From Tethya wilhelma (lineage: Eukaryota; Porifera; Demospongiae; Tethyida; Tethyidae): DNA of 64,000 bases. A model generated the notes under the pieces. The model was given only the letters and a program-made list of their open reading frames with translations. It did no database searches and was not told the origin of the DNA. A program made the position numbers and the translations under genes. The DNA lies in NCBI GenBank assembly GCA_964030475.1, contig CAXIPT010000003.1, positions 1,907,058-1,971,057 on the forward strand, read 5' to 3'. Positions 1 through 10,707 of this stretch are shown here, in pieces; positions within the stretch are counted from its first letter, which is position 1, and each line of letters starts with the position of its first letter.

Positions 1-95
1 ACGGAAAGTGTCCACCGTGTACAAACAAGCAGAAATTTTATCATTAATTTTACAAGCCTTATGTGGGGCTCGCTCAGGCTCGCCCCAATAATAAT
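1..95 (-). repeat. Copy of the sequence that precedes the Helitron-like ORF
   Basis: This stretch is an inverted, diverged copy of 24920-25003. Both carry a GC-rich hairpin (GGGGCTCGCTCAGGCTCGCC here) and the flank ACGGAAAGTGTCCACCG. At 25 kb this block lies just upstream of a Helitron-like reading frame. A related element may therefore start here and run leftward out of the window. Confidence 0.55.
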
Positions 96-415
96 TATTG
101 TGTAGCTAATTATATATTAAAATTAACTGCTCATGCATGACATACACACTACTGGACACAAAAAGCTTGAAAGGATCATGGCTTATATATACATGTACAA
201 TTAATTACAAGGCCGAAGCTCAACAACATAGTAACATAACTTTCTTCAACCACAACATTCAAGTAACCTTCATTAAAACCATCACTTTGGTTAAAATCAG
301 CAGAATATTTTAGCCTTTAGGCATAAAAACAAAGGCGTGGTATATAGTAGTGACTATTTGGCCACAAATATTTTCAATTCAAAAAAGTACTCTGTTATAC
401 TGTACATGAAAAGCA
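96..415. other. AT-rich spacer, 5' flank of the collagen gene
   Basis: No coding frame, RNA gene or repeat was recognised. It should contain the collagen promoter, but no clear TATA box or initiator could be assigned. Confidence 0.4.
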
Positions 416-2098
416 ATGAAGATCATAGTAGTTCTTAAAATTCTGATAATTTGTACAATCTCAACAGTAACAGGTAGGTATAGAATGAAAGATACAGTAT
501 AGTATCAGTTTATAGAATTATATTTTATGCACTAGAATATAATATACATACATGTAGTTGCATGCATGTATGTAATTTCAAAGCTTTTCAAATGACTGCA
601 AACTTCGCTAGGTCTTGTACACTGCAATAATGCTTGTGAACCTGGTCCACCTGGACGAGATGGTGATCGAGGAGAGCCAGGTCAACAAGGGCCTCGAGGA
701 TATCCTGGTAGACCAGGACAAAATGGTCCTCCAGGAGCACCAGGAACAGACGGTCCAAGAGGAGAAACTGGAGTACCTGGTCTTAAAGGAGAGGCTGGGA
801 ATCCTGGTCCTAAAGGAGTAAGAGGATTCCCTGGAGCACCTGGTTTTACAGGACCATCTGGTCCGATAGGACAAGATGGACAAAATGGAGAACCTGGTCC
901 TAAAGGAGTAAGAGGATTCCCTGGAGCACCTGGTTTTACAGGACCATCTGGTCCGATAGGACCAGAAGGACAAAATGGAGAACCTGGTCCTAAAGGAGTA
1001 AGAGGATTCAGTGGAGTGCCTGGTCCAAGAGGGTGAGCGGGACTATCAGGAGTGCCTGGTGAGAGTGGCAGCCCTGGAACCCCTGGTCAAACAGGTCCAC
1101 CCGGTCCGAAAGGAGATAATGGTCTTCTTGGTCCAGCAGGGATGCCAGGAGACCCTGGGCTACCTGGAGATGATGGAATCCCTGGTTCAATGGGACCACC
1201 TGGACAGCATGGTCTAACTGGGATACCAGGACTACCAGGTCAAAAAGGAGAAGATGGACAACCTGGTCTAAAGGGATCATTAGGAGGACACGGTCAACCA
1301 GGACCCTATGGACCAAGAGGGGAACAGGGTGAACCTGGTCCACAAGGAGATGAAGGACGACCTGGTCGAAGAGGAAGCACAGGACCTCCTGGTGATTTAG
1401 GATATCCAGGACCCTCCGGACCAGCAGGACCACCTGGTAATCGAGGAATAACTGGAGAGGCTGGTCAACCAGGAACACCAGGAGTGCCAGGTCTACCAGG
1501 AGAGAATGGAATACCTGGTCAAACAGGTGTCCACTACACTCGATGGGGAGCCAGCACTTGTCCAACTACCTCAGGAACTGAGCAAGTATACTCGGGTAAA
1601 ATTGGTGGTAACTTGGACAGTCATCTCGGTGGGGCTTCAAACTACCTATGCATGCCACCAGATCCTGAATACATCGAACAAAACTCGTCCACTGCAACAT
1701 TCTTCAGTGGAGTCTACGGGGCTAATTACCAACACCCCCTTCGTAATGACTACAACAACGAACTTGTTTCGTGCGCAGTCTGCTTTGCTACAACTAAAAC
1801 TTCTTCCATGATGATTCCAGCCAAGACAACATGCCCTTCAAAATGGAGGAGAGAATATTACGGTTACCTCATGACGGCCAGTTTTCGTACTACTGGACGA
1901 ACCGAGTATAAATGTATAGATATCAGCATGGAAGGTATTCCTGGGAGCAATAGGCCTAATGCTAGAGGAACATCATTGCTGCACGTTTTGGCTCAATGTG
2001 AGGACATGCAGTGTCCACCATATAGCGGTGATCTACAACTGAGCTGTGTGGTTTGTACTAGGGGTGCGGAAATGATTCAGACAGACGTTAAACTTTAG
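416..2098 (+). CDS. Short-chain (spongin-type) collagen with an internal stop
   Basis: Exon 1 (416-473) encodes a signal peptide beginning [21 protein letters not shown] intron (474-611) leads to exon 2 (612-2098), joined in phase. Exon 2 encodes about 300 residues of Gly-X-Y repeats, then a C-terminal cysteine-rich domain of about 190 residues starting [12 protein letters not shown]. That domain matches the non-collagenous end of sponge short-chain collagens (for example freshwater sponge collagen C4), which is related to the collagen IV NC1 domain. Cysteine pairs such as CAVC and CVVC are visible. The protein should be a secreted matrix component. An in-frame TGA at 1034-1036 falls in an X position of the repeat, and Gly-X-Y continues in the same frame on both sides. 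This may be a nonsense allele, a sequence error or an unusual splice. Confidence 0.85.
803..1010 (+). repeat. 90-bp tandem repeat inside the collagen exon
   Basis: The phrase CCTGGTCCTAAAGGAGTAAG recurs at 803, 893 and 983, a 90-bp (30-residue) period. The first two units are almost identical. The unit preserves Gly-X-Y, so copy-number change would not shift the frame. Confidence 0.85.
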
Positions 2099-2680
2099 TG
2101 AAGTGTGTACACTTTAGATTTTTGGATCTGTAATAATTTTTTTTAGAGTCTGTAATCTTTTTTTTCTTTTTTTTTGTAAGCCGTTTGGAAGCCTTTTTTG
2201 GAAGTTTTTTTTTTTTTTTTTTGGAAGCCTTAAAGTAAATGCTGGCAAATTGCAATTGAGATGTACTGATACACGTACATAAGAATGTAAGGATACCCAA
2301 AAAAATTAAGCTATTTCTAGTTTTGTGGAATTATAGGTTTAAATTTATAACATCCACAACAAATTTGCATACCAATGAAGCTTACATCATAAAACATCTC
2401 AGGCAAAGTCAATGCGAAAAATGGCACAATTGTATATAACAGAAAGTCATTTTTTACCACTAAAACAGGCACTATTACAGCTAGGAAATGAGCTCCGAAA
2501 AAGCATGCATATAAACAGCACTGTATGCTATGTTAATGATACAGACTTCATAAAGGACAGCCGAGTATGCTATACATGGAACCAAGACTCTGTACCACAA
2601 GGCTAGTTATTTACACACCCAGTAGAACTGAGGATGCATGATAATTATAGGTTAGTATACAAATAGCCCAACTTCACTTA
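2099..2680. other. 3' flank with poly-T tracts
   Basis: T-rich runs at 2138-2221 are followed by AT-rich sequence. No gene was recognised. Confidence 0.4.
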
Positions 2681-2682
2681 CC

Positions 2683-3170
2683 AATTCCTTGCCTGTCCAG
2701 TCAAACACCCCCATCATCTTGATAACCCTGGAAAAGGGTTATCTAACCGTCTTACATAGCGCAGATATATGGCCATCTCCTCTGGAACGAGAGAAATAAT
2801 GATATAGTTGAAGCACATAACTCTAGTTTCGCGTATTAAGGCATAAACCTTGTATAGTGTTATCACTGATACATGAATCAAAATACACAGATATTAAATG
2901 TATTATCAATAGACAGGATACTTAAACTCTATCATCATTATGCATACAGAGTTTAAAGCTTATAATGGTAGCTATAAACAAAAATATTTGATGCACACAG
3001 AAACAGAACAGGATATGAGTCTCTACATACAATACTAGGCAAGGGGTCTTCACTATCATTGGCAAAAACAGAATGGTCACTAAAATAGGTAACGGTCGTC
3101 AAAGTCACTAGTATACACACTAGACCCTGCTCAGATTTTCAAGTCTCTCTCAACCACACTATTTGCAATT
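2683..3170 (-). pseudogene. Decayed fragment of the CK1-gamma gene
   Basis: This segment is homologous to 11510-12080, which contains the CK1-gamma exon at 11522-11670 and its upstream intron. The exon part here (about 2690-2798) has lost roughly 60-70 bases from its middle, and its donor context TTACC is still visible. Intron homology continues (for example the shared string AGGTAACGGTCGTCAAAGTC) to about 3170. Because intron sequence is included, it came from a DNA-level duplication and not from an mRNA copy. It lies about 9 kb from its source. Confidence 0.8.
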
Positions 3171-3878
3171 CTAATCATGACTGATCGAATTAGCAATCAT
3201 TCTAGAGAAGAACAGCAAGTCTACTCTAAAATTTATGGACATAAGCAAAGAGTACAAACACACACACAAGGAAAAAAACTAAGTTTGGCGTGTTCAGTCA
3301 TACGCCGAGGGTTAATGAGTCAGGCTGACACTCTTTTACTAACCTGGGAGTTCCAGACAATTTATGAAGCGAGTCTAGTCAGACAAACAATTCCTAGCTA
3401 AATCACTGAAAGGATGGCTGGCACACACAAGATTGATTGGCATCTAGTTGCATCGGGTGGAGTGCTTTGAGCAGAAGCTAAACACAAAATACAACATGAT
3501 AGTGTCGCAGTTGCAAACGGTATGTTTCTTCTAACCATGTTTTCAAACCAAGTTTCACAAATTATGACGGTTGGACACGGATCGAGCTACGATCACGATG
3601 ACACGTGACACCAAGAGTTGCGCATGCGCAGTAAAACTTGAACCGCAATGTTACTTTAGCCATAACTTAATTTGTGCTTGTTTGTTCAGAGTTGCAAGTT
3701 CTTTCATAATTATGTAATGTGTACTATACTAGCAGATACTCATACATTCTTACCATGAGTGAGTATAAAGGCAACTGTGCCAGTAATGCTAGTATGAAGA
3801 ACGAAGACAAACATTTAATCGTAAAATTTCTAAACCAGAGTACAAAATACGGTACTTGACATAGTTGAGCAAAAACTG
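3171..3878. other. Spacer without recognisable genes
   Basis: AT-rich sequence with no supported coding exon. Short open frames here lack splice context or recognisable motifs. Confidence 0.4.
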
Positions 3879-4788
3879 TCAAAAGTCTACTTCTTCATAG
3901 ACAGCTGGTTGTAGTGGCTTTTTTATTTGTTCTACGTTGTTTGCCGATAACATCATAAGCCGCTGATGATCACACTTTTTCATCTCTGTCTCTCCACCTT
4001 CTCGCTGACCATCAGCCACTGGATACTCCACTGTTGCTGGGAGTTTGCCTGTGGCTGTAAAGTTAAAAAATACATATAATATAATAATGTTATCATAAAA
4101 TATTAGGTGATTCCCTTCAAACTCTCATACAGACTCTTATGCAGGACTGCATGTACATGCGTGTATTCAATTGGCTATAATAATATTTTTATGTGTTCCA
4201 GCATGCATGCAGTCACGTATATGTACCATTGGTTTTAAGCTTTATGAATTCCCCATGTATTTTAGTGCAGTGTTATGTAACATGAAAGCTTTTCCCATGC
4301 ATTGAGTAATAATATTTTACACACACAGCACACACAGATGATTGTGTAAGGCAAAGTTCGTTTCTTTGTTCTGCAATTGACAGAAATCAATTATCCAATG
4401 AAGTTAGGCCGTACTTTAGGATATAGTGTCACGGTTAATATTGGTATAAATCAGTGTCATACGTACTTTGTTGTCTGATGATACGAGTGACCACCCATAC
4501 AATTAGGAGAGTTATCACACTACCCAGAATCATTCCTACAACTGCATATATGTAACAACAACAACCAAATCAAAGGTATTTTGTTTTTCAATTTGTGTAG
4601 ATTAAAATGGTAAATATCATTAAGAATAAGGTACGTGTACAAAATAAATATATACCTGTAGGGCCCAAACCTATCAAAATGGTAGTTTGATCCAACAGGT
4701 ACCATATCAGCTGGCTGATAAGCTGAATTATGAGTTGGAATGTCTGTGAAATAATTGTGAACACACACATGCACAGGTACATGTACAT

Positions 4789-4829
<41 letters not shown>

Positions 4830-4850
4830 CACACACACACACACGCACAC

Positions 4851-4896
<46 letters not shown>

Positions 4897-5965
4897 ACAC
4901 ACACACACACAGCAGTACACACATACTTCTCAACTACAATGCACCTTCCATGAATCTCCCTTGAACTACACTGGACTCTCCTCTTCCAACACTATTGACA
5001 GCAGTGACGGTGAACTCATGAGTCCATGGTGAGTATGGAAGAATTAAACTCAAGCTCGGATATTAATTTACACAAACTAAAAGTGAAACTAGAGTCAGTG
5101 ATGTTGTCATACACACCCACTGCCAGTCTCTCTCCATCACCAGTGATGGTATAGACTTCCACAGTGTGTGTGAAGTCAGGCTCCACTCCAGTGATGTCCA
5201 GGGAGAAGGGAGGGACCCAGGTCAAGGTGAGGGAGGTAAAAGTGGCTGACTCAATACTTAGACTGGTTACTGAGCCCAAGAGTCCTGATATATATTCACA
5301 TTAAGTGTAATGCAGTTCTTATTATAAACTGGTATGGCATAATTATGCACATTATACTGACAGCAATATGCAAGCTCCTGCAGCTACTATATACCTTGTA
5401 TTTGTAATAGAGCTGGATTGCTATGACTAAATACTAATCCATGGCCAAAAGAATTATCATTGCCAATGGATAAAATTCCCCCACACTCTACTAGTGCCTT
5501 GTCTGTGTCTTCACTACAGAACACATTCAGTTCAGATGTATTCATCCATTCAAATGATGGTAGTACAACTGTGCTATTGATCCTCCATACAAAATTAGCG
5601 ATTCCAGTGGCTTGACAGGTGAAGGTGACGGTAGAGTTGAGAGTGGCATTGATACTCTGAGGTAGCATTATAAATCGAAACTCTAGATTTGAATTAACCA
5701 AATTGCTTTAATTCTCATGCTGATTATAATTATTGAATATTGTGGATGATAATATAATTACATTATTAATATTAATATCCTCACCTTGACTTTGCACCAT
5801 ACACCAGCATACAACACATTGTACAGAAGTACTATAAACTGAACATACACTGTGATAATTATATAAGCAGGTGTCACTAGCTTGACATGTACACTAGCTG
5901 TTACACGTACAGATTGATCACCAAGAGTTTCAAGTTTGCATGTTATTGTAAACAGGCCTAGGAAA
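3879..5965 (-). CDS. Ig/FN3 transmembrane receptor, 5' end not found
   Basis: Modelled exons, 5' to 3' on the minus strand: an Ig-like piece near 5870-5965 (FTITCKLETLG), an Ig-like exon about 5387-5700 (VTFTCQATGIANFVWRINST), an FN3 exon about 5075-5279 (SLTLTWVPPF), the FN3 end about 4940-5000 (FTVTAVNSVGRGES), a stalk exon 4656-4743, a transmembrane exon 4467-4541 (VVGMILGSVITLLIVWVV) and a tail exon 3879-4054 ending AVYEEVDF. The order is typical of a type I surface receptor with a tyrosine-containing tail. Ligand and role cannot be inferred. No signal-peptide exon was found, because the intact neighbouring receptor starts just upstream, so this copy may be 5'-truncated. The two innermost borders are approximate. 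Confidence 0.6.
4785..4915. repeat. (CA)n microsatellite
   Basis: About 130 bases of almost uninterrupted CA dinucleotides, in the intron between the FN3 and stalk exons of the receptor at 3879-5965. Open frames across it are artefacts of the repeat. Confidence 0.95.
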
Positions 5966-6133
5966 GAGTTACAGTAAGATAGTTTATTTAGCCTGTATCC
6001 AGGCTCTCTCTTTGGCCTTTCACTCTGGAGGGAAATGCCAAGGTACAACGTTAAATTTACTATAGCAATTCAATAACTGATTATGTTGATGGAATCATTC
6101 ACTTAGTAAGTTTTAAAAATGTTTACGAATCAG

Positions 6134-7715
6134 CTACTGTAATTCTTCAAACATATCTTCTGGTTGTATCTTGATATCTAGCTCTGGTGGACATGTTGGC
6201 ATCATTTTGTTACTAGTATGCACACCATAGACACCACAGCGATGTTGATATGTTGCCATCTCTATTTCAGCATTATTCAAGTCATCGTAAACATGTTCTT
6301 GTTCAAGTTGTACCAGTTCTGGATTGTTTGGCACTCCATTTATATGCAGTTGGCCCACATCATTGTAGGCATCACATCTCTTCATCTCAATCCCACCGAT
6401 ATCACCAGTACCTCCTATAGTAAGTATATAAGGATTTCATCTAAGTATAATTATGCATTGTTTTATGATACAATCACTCTCAGACTGCAGTATGTATAAT
6501 ATACAAAAAAAGAAACCATTTTAAGTGAATGAGATATAGCCACATACTTACGATTTTTTCTAACCAGAAATCCTACAATTATGGTACACAGAATACCACC
6601 AAGAACTGTAAATGGAGACATTCAATTTTGATAATGAAATTAGTACACTTTTGTCAGCAAATTCTTACCAATGGCTATCAGCCCTACGAGGGTGGTAGCT
6701 GTTATCAAGGCAGCTTGAACTTCTGAGCTTCGCATCACAATTGTACCTCTGTTTGATGTAATAATTGACTCATTGTTGGACTCGGTATTGGGGTCAAACT
6801 TTGCAATTTAAGCGTTGTAGTCCTAGTAACCGGTGCGGTGCTTTGTGAGATGGGTGGTGTTGACCTGATAGTGGTGTGGAGCGCTGTTGGGTAATGATGG
6901 GTAGTACCAATAGTAGGGGTCAATCCGGTCAAAGCAACAACTGCACATTTTTCAGCATCCTTATATTGCACCTCATAGTTCACACAAACTATGTAACGTA
7001 TGTAATCATCATATGAGCCAAGCTCTAGGCTATCACTATGTGACCAGGTTTCACCATTCAAGTCCAACACACAGGTGACATTATCTGCACGATTTTCATC
7101 CAACTTGGTATAGCTTATGGTGACAGTGGAACTAATTGTTGGTAGACTTTGTGCAACTGAATCCATTATTCCACTAACACCGCTGGTAATCTCCTCACTC
7201 CCATTAAACCATCGTATGCTTGCTGATCCAAGGTCGCCCTCTTGAATTTGTATCTCACATTTCAGAGTAAGTAGTGATCCCATTGTATAAGGATTGCACA
7301 TAACATCGTCTGCCAAAGGAGGCTGCTTTATGTATCGATACTCACATTCATCTACAATAAAGATCAAGGATCTTATATTTATAGCAGTGAAAACTTTATC
7401 ATACATGACTGTAAAATTTTAATTCTCTCAATTTTGAAACTAGCTATAGCCTGACAATTATTATGCTATCATCATAGCTAGATCTTATGACTTATGTATA
7501 CAACAGCGCAACATGTATTATTATTATGCTGCTGATGTGAAAAATTTTTGCCCCGATATAGCTAGAAATAAGAATGGCTATAGCTATAGCCGCCCCCACC
7601 TCTAATCACAGTCCATCCACTTACCTTGTTCTTGGGTATTAGTCTGGACTACGGCTCTAGCCACTAGGAGCACATGTACAGTGGTGATCAGTACTGGACC
7701 TTTCATAGCAACCAT
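6134..7715 (-). CDS. Single-Ig transmembrane receptor with tyrosine tail
   Basis: Five exons fit by phase: 7625-7715 signal peptide (MVAMKGPVLITTVHVLLVAR), 6865-7351 ectodomain, 6669-6748 and 6552-6605 split transmembrane segment, 6134-6414 tail. The coding length is 993 bases, 330 residues, divisible by three. The ectodomain has one Ig-like fold (LKCEIQI, RWFNGS, NVTCVLD) and a Thr/Pro-rich stalk. The membrane segment reads LITATTLVGLIAIVLGGILC and continues to FLVRKN. The tail contains HVYDDL and CGVYGV, and the second resembles G-(V/I)-Y-G motifs in the cadherin-like receptors of this window. Reading straight through the ectodomain frame gives a stop; a 116-base intron (6749-6864) resolves this. 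It is probably a cell-surface signalling receptor; ligand unknown. Confidence 0.8.
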
Positions 7716-8483
7716 CTTGCACTTATTCAATGATCATGCATGACATTGTGTGGGCCACACTCTGCATGTGAGCATGCATGCTAGCCCATTTCCTGCCCCT
7801 AGTACCACTTTCAAAACACACAACTTTCTAAAAAAATATATTCAAAAACAACAATTCAAGTTGAAACAGCAGACTTTTTCCTCCACACCAGCCAGCACAT
7901 GGCACACATGATGTAGTCTAAGATCCATTATTAGTCTTTTGGTGTTTTCTTACCACTACTAATAATAACAACATAATTTTAATTTTTGGACAATGCCATA
8001 CGTATTGTATGAGTACAGTGAAATAGTGCTCAATTATATGTGCACACAAACAAACAAACAAACAAACAAACAAACAAACAAAAACGTAAACAAATAAATT
8101 AAGACATAAAATGTTTACCAAGAATAATAGAATAATAATTAGTACTCTCTTCTCTTCTCTGTAGAGGAATACAGTTTTTGTACAAACAAAAAACAACAGA
8201 AAATACAATGAAAAACGTATAGTAATACGACAACAATACACATACTTAATAATTTATTTATTACCATGCACTATCATAAATTATTCAATACATACATAAT
8301 TGTACAGCGACACAATATCAACACGTTAACACAATGTCATGCACACACACACACACACACACACGGACGTAAATGACGACAAAAAACATAGCAAAAAAAT
8401 GATTTTGTTAATACACTTTCTGTTTATAATAATAAATCTCACAGTGATAGAGTTTGCGAGATACTTTTGGTGTATACAATTTA

Positions 8484-8538
8484 TCATGAAGTGTCTTGAG
8501 GTGATTTTCTACTCCTTCTTCTGTGGAAACAGCAACAT
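8484..8538 (-). pseudogene. Duplicate of the last CK1-gamma exon
   Basis: Its 55 bases match the functional last exon at 10124-10178, including the Cys-Cys-Cys and basic codons, the TGA stop and the upstream CCAG acceptor after a (CT)n tract. The rest of the kinase is not next to it. It could only be used as an alternative last exon spliced from the main gene. Confidence 0.7.
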
Positions 8539-8539
8539 C

Positions 8540-8592
<53 letters not shown>

Positions 8593-8713
8593 GAGCATGC
8601 AGTCTAGTTTAGATAATAACTTCATTCCTTCACACTATTTGAATTAAGGTTCAGAGCAAAATATATTACAAGAAAGGAGAGTCAAATTGAAGACATTTAC
8701 ATTTTGTTTTTAC

Positions 8714-8985
8714 AGTATGCTCCTGGTCCATCTCTCTCATCTCTGCAGGCCTCCTATCAACGTGAAGCACATCAAAGAGAGGATCTTGTTGAAAGGGACG
8801 GCACCTTGCGAGGAAAGCAGACCAGCAATGATGATGGCCGGAGTAGAGCTGAACAAGATGGGGATGGTGGGGGTACTACTGATACCCAGGTGGCTGGTAA
8901 CCATGGTGATAGTACTAATGATAGGGGTCAACCCCTTCATTCTGTCAGTGGAAGTGCTTCGAATGATCTAAGTGGACATAGCTAG
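8714..8985 (+). CDS. Possible 3' terminal exon, unrecognised
   Basis: A TTTTTACAG acceptor precedes an open frame that ends in TAG. The predicted piece is hydrophilic, rich in Gly, Asp, Gln and Ser (YAPGPSLSSLQASYQREAHQ at its start), with no family recognised. No upstream plus-strand exon was found, and the 88-N gap begins 17 bases after the stop. The opposite strand also has a short hydrophobic open frame, so coding status is uncertain. Confidence 0.3.
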
Positions 8986-9002
8986 TATAAGACGTAAAGA
9001 TC

Positions 9003-9104
9003 NNNNNNNNNNNNNNNNNNNNNNNNNNNNNNNNNNNNNNNNNNNNNNNNNNNNNNNNNNNNNNNNNNNNNNNNNNNNNNNNNNNNNNNNCCCCCCCCCC
9101 CCCC
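9003..9104. other. Assembly gap and adjoining poly-C run
   Basis: 88 Ns (9003-9090) are followed by 14 C. The gap lies exactly where the body of a second receptor gene would be expected downstream of its signal-peptide exon at 9117-9201. Confidence 0.95.
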
Positions 9105-9116
9105 ACAATCACTTAC

Positions 9117-9201
9117 CTTGTTCTAGGGTATTGGTCTGGACTACAGCTCTGGCTACTAGGAGCACAGTGGCGACCAGTACTGGAGCTTTCATAGAAACCA
9201 T
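9117..9201 (-). CDS. Signal-peptide exon of a paralogous Ig receptor (fragment)
   Basis: It encodes MVSMKAPVLVATVLLVARAV and ends at a GTAAGT donor in the same phase as the first exon of the receptor at 6134-7715, with a similar sequence that lacks two codons. No ectodomain exons follow before the gap. It is either the start of a paralog whose body is in the gap, or an orphan first exon left by the duplication. Confidence 0.6.
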
Positions 9202-9962
9202 AATCTTACACTAGCTAGCCTAATCATGTGATTGTGTATCGTGCTCAGCTAGGTGAATACCGACACAGCCACAGGCATGTCAGGAATTAGCTTTTAGTGC
9301 CACTTCCAAAACTCACTACTTCCTATTTAAAAAACTCAATACATACTTCCAAACCAGCCAATATAATACGTATGGTACATAGGATCATTGGAAAAAATCT
9401 TCAGATCTATTATAGAACACACTGAATGCTCTCATCACTGAACTACTAGCTAGATTGCATGAGCTCGGATTGAGCTCACATGCATCCCAGCATATGCAGA
9501 ATTAATACTATAGTCAATTGACTTCTCAACCAAAACATGCTGTAATGATATCTAGCTATTATAGTTTTACCACATACAAGGTAACAATAATTACTTTTAA
9601 CAACATAATTTTAATTTTTGGACAATGCCATACATATATGAGTACAGTGAAATAGTGCTCAGTTATATGTGCACACACAAACAAACAAACAAACAAAAAC
9701 GTAAACAAATAAATTAAGACATAAAATGTTTACCAAGAATAATAGAATAATAATTAGTACTCTCTTCTCTTCTCTGTAGAGGAATACAGTTTTTGTACAA
9801 ACAAAAAAACAACAGAAAATACAATAAAAAATGTACGGTAATACGACAATACACATACCTTAATAATTTATTTATTACCATGCACTATCATAAATTATTC
9901 AATACATACATAATTGTACAACGACACGATATCAACATGTTTACCGCATGCACACACACACA

Positions 9963-10007
<45 letters not shown>

Positions 10008-10123
10008 CGTAAATGACGACAAAAAAACATAGCAAAAAATGATTTTGTTAATACACTTTCTGTTTATAATAATAAATCTCACAGTGATAGAGTTTGCGAG
10101 ATACTCTTGGTGTATACAATTTA

Positions 10124-10655
10124 TCATGAAGTGTCTTGAGGTGATTTTCTACTCCTTCTTCTGTGGAAACAGCAACATCTGGAGAGGGAGAGAGAGAGAG
10201 AGAAAGAGAGAGAGAGAATAGGCAATGGTGCACATTAAATGGAGCAGAAGAGCTGAAGAGTTTACACAGAATCTAAACTCTACACATCACAGATTAGGAA
10301 CAAGCTAAGAACTTCAACTTTTGACATCACAAAAATATCACAAACAGATACAATAATCAAGACAAATTTACATAGCAGCCTTCAGGGTTTCTTAATGACA
10401 CAGTAACCTTTCCAAACAGTGTTTATAACACTAGCACATGGTGTATCCCCTCCCTCCTCACCTTGTTTCCTCCACGACCTCAGGTCCCTGGCCCTCCTGA
10501 ACGTTGCCTGGACCTCCAGAGCCAGGCTCTCTCCTCTCTTGGTTCATCTGACCGTTGCCAGGGTTTTGAGAGGCGTGACGATTGGTTGAGGCATGTTGAG
10601 GTCCGTCCATGTTGTGAGTCATGGGCTGGGAGTTTGGTACTGTACTGCTAGGCTG

Positions 10656-10707
<52 letters not shown>

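Larger units (their letters stand above)
7560..10215. repeat. Tandem duplication of the CK1-gamma 3' end and receptor 5' end
   Basis: Two similar units lie head to tail: 7560-8590 and about 9105-10215. Each carries a receptor signal-peptide exon (7625-7715; 9117-9201) and, about 0.8-0.9 kb upstream on the minus strand, the last CK1-gamma exon (8484-8538; 10124-10178). The spacer between is nearly identical in both and includes a (CAAA)n tract and a (CA)n tract. Between the units lie about 400 bases of unrelated sequence, an 88-N gap and a poly-C run. The cause may be a real tandem duplication or two haplotypes joined in one scaffold. Confidence 0.8.

Noticed and set aside
608..973. 121-codon minus-strand frame and the 1008-1565 minus frame
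   Set aside because: Antisense shadows of the Gly-X-Y repeats; the plus frame has a signal peptide, collagen repeats and a known C-terminal domain.
1033..1050. 18-base micro-intron around the collagen TGA
   Set aside because: It has GT and AG borders, but 18 bases is too short for the spliceosome; a 108-base alternative is mentioned instead.
4520..5032. Several frames across the (CA)n array
   Set aside because: Microsatellites are open in all frames; only the neighbouring splice-consistent receptor exons are supported.
6735..6865. Frameshift in the Ig receptor before its membrane span
   Set aside because: A 116-base GT-AG intron (6749-6864) restores phase and gives an exactly divisible coding length.
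9091..9104. Poly-C tract as a regulatory motif
   Set aside because: It abuts the 88-N gap and is most likely an assembly edge.
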